Source of the DNA: Verrucomicrobia subdivision 3 bacterium UBA7542
Lineage (GTDB): Bacteria; Verrucomicrobiota; Verrucomicrobiia; Limisphaerales; UBA11358
Direction of reading: 5' to 3'
NCBI GenBank assembly: GCA_002479245.1
Contig: DLMG01000124.1
Coordinates: 1 to 17,960, forward strand
DNA length: 17,960 bases
Shown here: piece by piece, positions 14,524 through 17,960 of the stretch
How the letters are laid out: the number at the start of each line of letters is the position of its first letter
Numbering within the stretch: the stretch's first letter is position 1
Made by a program: the position numbers and the translations under genes
Notes under the pieces: generated by a model
The model's input: the letters and a program-made list of their open reading frames with translations, nothing else
What the model was told of the DNA's origin: nothing
Database searches by the model: none

Positions 14524-14847
14524 ATAATTCTCACTTTGTCTTGGAGTTTGCAGCCCTCAATTTAGTAACTCTCCGAAAAACTGCAAGCCGTTTTTTACGT
14601 TACATTTTTTACGTTTCACTGAACAAGTTCCGTGGCAGTGACTGCTCTTGCTGGTCAACCCTGCTTAAACCCTCACCCGCTTTCAAACGGCAGATTTTTG
14701 GCGGGACTACTGTGACCCGCGCTTTTCGACGGATTGGGCACGGGAACAAGGTGAAAATAAAAACCAGTGATGGCCAGTTTGGAACTATCGGGAAAATGCC
14801 GGCTTGCATTTGCCGCGCAGTGTGCATAATAATACCACCATTGTCGC
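14524..14847. other. Divergent intergenic region with an 11-bp direct repeat and a possible promoter
   Basis: This gap separates the malectin lipoprotein gene (-) from the endonuclease-family gene (+). TTTTTTACGTT occurs twice, at 14591-14601 and 14605-14615, 14 bases apart. A minus-strand promoter candidate is TTGCAG, 16 bases, TAAATT, reading toward the malectin gene just after this repeat. On the plus strand TTGCAT (14804-14809) and either CATAAT (14825) or TAATAA (14827) could serve the endonuclease gene, leaving a leader of only 10-20 bases. No small gene is convincing here. The promoter calls are weak. Confidence 0.35.
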
Positions 14848-17070
14848 ATGTGGCTGAAGTCACAAGTTGGGCGATGCGCCGGAAGAATTTTCCTTCTTGG
14901 CGCGGTTTTCTTTTCAACCCTGGCGCTGGCACAAAGCAACGTCAACCTGCGGGTCATGGCGGCGAACCTGAACGGTGACGCGCAAAGCTATCAGCCGTTT
15001 GCCATCCGCATCTTTCAGGGACTCAAGCCGGATATCGTCGCCATCCAGGAATTCAATTACAGCAACAACACGGCGTCCGATTTTCGCTTGATGGTGGACA
15101 CCGCTTTCGGAACGAATTTTGTGTATTACCGCGAGCCTTACACCAGTAGCGGCGACATTCCCAACGGCATCATCAGCCGTTATTCGATTCTCGCCGCCGG
15201 TTCGTGGGTGGACACCGTGCAGTCGCAGTCGAACCGCGGCTTCGCTTGGGCGCAGATTGACGTGCCCGGCACGAACGACCTCTACGTTGTCAGTGTGCAT
15301 CTGCTGACCAGCTCGGCCAGCGCCCGGTCGAGTGAGGCGGCGAATCTGAAAACGCTGATTCAATCCAATTTTCCGAGCAACGCGTGGATCGTCGTGGCTG
15401 GAGATTTCAACACAGACACCCGCACGGAATCCACAACGATGACCACCTTCGACAGTTATTTGAGCGACAATCCGGTTCCCGCCGACAACAACGGCAATTC
15501 CAACACGAGCGAAAATCGCAACTATCCGCATGACTACGTGTTGCCGAGCTTTTCGTTTACCAATCTGGAAACCGCAACCGTGTTCCCGTCGCACTCGTTT
15601 CCGAACGGGCTGGTTTTTGATTCCACCATTTACACGCCTTTGAGCGACGTTCCGCCGGTGCAATTCACCGACTCCACCAATGCCCAGCACATGGCCGTGA
15701 TGAAGGATTTTTTGATTCCCGCGGGGAACGATTCGGGCACGAACCCGCCGGTGATCGTTACGCAGCCACAAAGCCAGACGAACGCGGCCGGCGCAACCAT
15801 CACGTTTTCCGTCGGGGCCAGCGGCAGCGGCACGCTCGCCTGCCAATGGCAGTTCAACGGCACGAACATTGCCGGCGCAACGGCGAACCCATTTGTACTC
15901 GTCAATGCGCAGCTCACGAACAACGGAAATTATTCCGTCATCGTCACGAACCTTTTCGGCAGCGTCACCAGTTCCAACGCCGTGCTGCTGCTGACCAACG
16001 CGCCACCCGCAATCACGACGCAGCCACAGAACCAGTCCGTCCTCGCCGGACAAACCGCCACCTTCAGCGTCGCCGCCACCGGCACGCCGCCATTGAATTA
16101 TCAATGGTTTTTCAGCGGCACAAACATTGCCGGAGCGACCGCCAATCCCTTCACGCTGGCCAATGTTCAACTCACCAACGCTGGAAATTATTCCGTCGTC
16201 ATCACCAACATCGCCGGCAGCGTGACCAGTTCGGTGGCCTCGCTCACGGTGCTGTTCACGAACCCGGCCGTTTTCGCGCAATGGAATTTCAACAGCATCA
16301 CGCCTGATAACAACACGACCACGGGCACCACGACGCCTTCCGTCGGCGTGGGCATCGCTGCCCTGGTGGGCGGCACGACCGCCACGTTTGCCACGGGGGA
16401 CACAACTCTCGACCCCGCCCCGGCCGCCGACAACAGCGCGTGGAACACGACGAGTTATCCCGCAAGCGGAAACAACAAGACCGCGGGCGCGCAGTTTGCC
16501 GTCAGCACGGCGGGCATACAGAACATCGCCGTCAGTTGGAGCCAGCGCAGCAGCAACACCGGCGGCAAATATTTTCGTCTGCAATACTCGACCAATGGCG
16601 GCGCGAGCTTTATGGACTTCCCGGTGGCGGTGACGGTCACGAATGTCTTCACCGCCTTCACGAACGATCTGTCGGCGTTGCCGGGCGTGAACAACAATCC
16701 GAATTTCGTCTTTCGCATTGTCGCCGAATTTCAGAGCACCGCGATCGGCTCTAGCAATGCGGCTTACGTGGCCGCCAGTGCCGGCAGCACCTACGCCAGC
16801 ACCGGTACGACACGGTTTGACATGGTGAGCGTTTCGGGAATTTCCTACGTCACCGCCACGGCGGCCGTGCTGACGCAGGCTGGCTTCACCAACGGCCAGT
16901 TCGTCTTCACCCTCAGCGGCAGCGTTGGCGCGAGTTACGTCGTCCAGACCTCGACAAATCTGGCGGCGACGAACTGGATTCCGGTTTTCACCAACGTTTC
17001 GCCCTGCATTTTCACCGATGCCAACCTGACCGCGCCGCAAAAATTTTACCGCGCCACCGTCCAGCCCTGA
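14848..17070 (+). CDS. Secreted endonuclease/exonuclease/phosphatase-family protein with two Ig-like domains
   Basis: This 740-residue protein has a signal peptide (about 1-28, ending LALA). Residues 32-290 form an endonuclease/exonuclease/phosphatase (DNase I-like) domain: N40 in MAANLNGD, E68 in DIVAIQEF, H151 in VVSVHLL, GDFN (185-188) in IVVAGDFNTD, NYPHDYV (225-231), and a late H281 in NAQHMAV. The usual Asp of the final SDHxPV motif is Gln here. Two immunoglobulin-like repeats follow (about 299-383 and 385-470; both contain GTNIAGATANPF). Next comes a jelly-roll-like region (about 472-668) and a C-terminal module (about 672-740) with YVVQTSTNLAATNW, similar to the end of the LamG protein. 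A secreted nuclease or phosphodiesterase is likely; the substrate is uncertain. The gene ends 5 bases from the convergent xseA stop. Confidence 0.85.
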   Translation: MWLKSQVGRCAGRIFLLGAVFFSTLALAQSNVNLRVMAANLNGDAQSYQPFAIRIFQGLKPDIVAIQEFNYSNNTASDFRLMVDTAFGTNFVYYREPYTSSGDIPNGIISRYSILAAGSWVDTVQSQSNRGFAWAQIDVPGTNDLYVVSVHLLTSSASARSSEAANLKTLIQSNFPSNAWIVVAGDFNTDTRTESTTMTTFDSYLSDNPVPADNNGNSNTSENRNYPHDYVLPSFSFTNLETATVFPSHSFPNGLVFDSTIYTPLSDVPPVQFTDSTNAQHMAVMKDFLIPAGNDSGTNPPVIVTQPQSQTNAAGATITFSVGASGSGTLACQWQFNGTNIAGATANPFVLVNAQLTNNGNYSVIVTNLFGSVTSSNAVLLLTNAPPAITTQPQNQSVLAGQTATFSVAATGTPPLNYQWFFSGTNIAGATANPFTLANVQLTNAGNYSVVITNIAGSVTSSVASLTVLFTNPAVFAQWNFNSITPDNNTTTGTTTPSVGVGIAALVGGTTATFATGDTTLDPAPAADNSAWNTTSYPASGNNKTAGAQFAVSTAGIQNIAVSWSQRSSNTGGKYFRLQYSTNGGASFMDFPVAVTVTNVFTAFTNDLSALPGVNNNPNFVFRIVAEFQSTAIGSSNAAYVAASAGSTYASTGTTRFDMVSVSGISYVTATAAVLTQAGFTNGQFVFTLSGSVGASYVVQTSTNLAATNWIPVFTNVSPCIFTDANLTAPQKFYRATVQP
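15746..16257 (+). repeat. Tandem duplication encoding two Ig-like domains
   Basis: About 255 bases are repeated twice within the endonuclease-family gene: residues near 299-383, then 385-470. Both copies encode TQPQ-Q, WQFNGTNIAGATANPF or WFFSGTNIAGATANPF, AQLTNNGNYSVIVTN or VQLTNAGNYSVVITN, and GSVTSS. At the DNA level stretches such as GGAAATTATTCCGTC are identical, so the duplication is recognisable but diverged. Confidence 0.8.
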
Positions 17071-17075
17071 CCCTG

Positions 17076-17960
17076 TTATTTCTCCACGCGGCTGGAAATC
17101 TCGCCCTCTTTCACGCGCGTCCTCAAATGCTGCCCGGACTTCACGTCCCTCGCGCGACGAATGACGGTTCCCGTTGCCGCGTCCATCGTGATGGAATAAC
17201 CGCGCGCCAATACCTGTTCCGGCCCCAGCAGACGCAGTCGCGCTTCCGTCGCCTCAAAACGATTTCTCCCGTTTCGCAAATGAACGTGCGCCGACTCGCG
17301 CAAACGCCGCTGATTCACCACCAACGACTCGCGCCGCTGCCTCAACAATTGCGCCGGACGAACGCGCAACAGCCGCGTCCCCAGATTCTGCCAGGCCACC
17401 TGCCGTTCCTTCGTCCCCTGCCTCGTGCAGCGCAACAAACCGGTCTGCAAATCGTCCAATCGTTGCAAAAGCTCATTCATGCGCCGGCGCGGATGCGCCC
17501 GCACCATGCGCTGCGTCAAATCCACCACGAGCTGCCGGCTGGCGAAAACCCCTTCGGTGATGATTTCCGCCGCCACGCTCGGCGTCGCCGCACGCACGTC
17601 CGCAACGAAATCGCTGATGGTGAAATCAATCTCGTGCCCGACCGCTGACACGACGGGAATGGCCGATTCAAAAATCGCCCGCGCCACAACTTCCTCGTTG
17701 AACGCCCACAGGTCTTCGAAGCTGCCCCCGCCACGGGTGAGGAGAATTAAATCAATGTGGCACAGGCTTCCAGCCTGTGAATCTTTCTCTCTCAGGCCGG
17801 AGGCCTGAGCCACATTAAACTCATTCAATAGCCGTATCGCCGCCGCGATTTCTTCCGCCGCGCCTTCGCCCTGCACCCGGCATGGCGCGAGGATGATTTC
17901 CAAACCCGGATTCCGGCGTTGGATGACGTGCAGCACATCGCGAATCGCCGCGCCGGTGGG
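17076..17960 (-). CDS. xseA: Exodeoxyribonuclease VII large subunit, 5' partial
   Basis: XseA is the catalytic subunit of exonuclease VII, which degrades single-stranded DNA in the cytoplasm. The frame remains open to the right edge ([16 protein letters not shown], as in E. coli XseA), so the N-terminal OB-fold lies outside the window and the GTG at 17936 is not the real start. Visible features are [18 protein letters not shown], the family motif [52 protein letters not shown], then a long helical region, and a C-terminal VLARGYSI segment. Between LLNEF and DLILL there is a 21-residue insert ([10 protein letters not shown] to GSLCHI) encoded exactly by a palindromic repeat. The gene is convergent with the endonuclease-family gene, with a 5-base gap. 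xseB lies 3.4 kb away on the same strand. Confidence 0.94.
   Translation of the reverse strand, partial: PTGAAIRDVLHVIQRRNPGLEIILAPCRVQGEGAAEEIAAAIRLLNEFNVAQASGLREKDSQAGSLCHIDLILLTRGGGSFEDLWAFNEEVVARAIFESAIPVVSAVGHEIDFTISDFVADVRAATPSVAAEIITEGVFASRQLVVDLTQRMVRAHPRRRMNELLQRLDDLQTGLLRCTRQGTKERQVAWQNLGTRLLRVRPAQLLRQRRESLVVNQRRLRESAHVHLRNGRNRFEATEARLRLLGPEQVLARGYSITMDAATGTVIRRARDVKSGQHLRTRVKEGEISSRVEK
17754..17816. repeat. 63-bp palindromic element inserted in frame in xseA
   Basis: Outer arms AATGTGGC (17754-17761) and GCCACATT (17809-17816) enclose two perfect hairpins, CACAGGCT/AGCCTGTG with a TCC loop (17761-17779) and CTCAGGCC/GGCCTGAG with a GGA loop (17791-17809), joined by an 11-base linker. 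The length is exactly 21 codons and the borders coincide with codon borders of xseA. The first hairpin shares its core with the palindrome at 8649-8669. ATTAAA occurs just outside or across both ends (17746-17751 and 17814-17819), possibly a target-site trace. REP-like mobility is inferred. Confidence 0.85.

Noticed and set aside
15746..16257. CRISPR-like or satellite repeat
   Set aside because: The repetition is two diverged copies of about 255 bp that encode Ig-like domains in one frame.
14914..17040. A 708-residue open frame on the minus strand
   Set aside because: It mirrors the endonuclease-family gene; the sense frame has a signal peptide and clear domains, while this one is low-complexity and arginine-rich.
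1..17960. tRNA, rRNA or riboswitch
   Set aside because: No tRNA-like cloverleaf with a recognisable T-loop, no rRNA sequence, and no known riboswitch motif was found by eye. A covariance-model scan would be decisive.

Overview
The window looks like chromosomal DNA of a Verrucomicrobiota member, probably of the Pedosphaera/Limisphaerales type. This is inferred, not proven. The grounds are a BlaI plus M56 (BlaR1-like) pair, large secreted LamG and Ig-like proteins ending in a 'VQxSTNLxxxNW' type module, a malectin-domain lipoprotein, and several nested palindromic intergenic repeats. Start codons mostly lack a clear Shine-Dalgarno sequence. No rRNA, tRNA, CRISPR array, transposase or phage gene was seen.

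Layout. Positions 1-1046 (+) hold the end of an ExbD/TolR gene, a membrane-anchored coiled-coil gene, and a small membrane-protein reading frame that appears broken by a 2-nt duplication. Positions 1086-4060 (+) hold a BlaI-type operator/promoter, a BlaI-family repressor, and a 4-bp overlapping gene that fuses an M56 zinc-protease receptor to a secretin-like extracytoplasmic region. Positions 4083-4268 carry a decayed, internally deleted copy of the EamA transporter gene found intact at 7743-8639 (-). Between them lies a 1041-residue secreted LamG protein (4564-7689, +) with a strong terminator. The NADP-type isocitrate dehydrogenase gene icd (8777-10102, -) follows, flanked on both sides by palindromic repeats.

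From 10398 to 13643 (-) runs what looks like one compact transcription unit read right to left: xseB, dxs, a 51-residue membrane ORF, a 119-residue membrane ORF, a 102-residue ORF, and a DUF433 gene with a single-base frameshift. The last four are overlapping or nearly so, and those before DUF433 look more AT-rich than the housekeeping genes. A malectin lipoprotein gene (13807-14523, -) and a secreted endonuclease/exonuclease/phosphatase-family protein with two Ig-like domains (14848-17070, +) separate xseB from xseA. xseA (17076 to the right edge, -) is cut by the window end and carries a 63-bp palindromic element inserted in frame.

Functionally the window mixes housekeeping genes (TCA cycle, isoprenoid precursor synthesis, exonuclease VII) with cell-surface and secreted proteins and one membrane-sensing regulatory pair. 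The most unusual items are the M56-secretin fusion under a BlaI operator, the in-frame palindromic insertion in xseA, and the deleted EamA duplicate.
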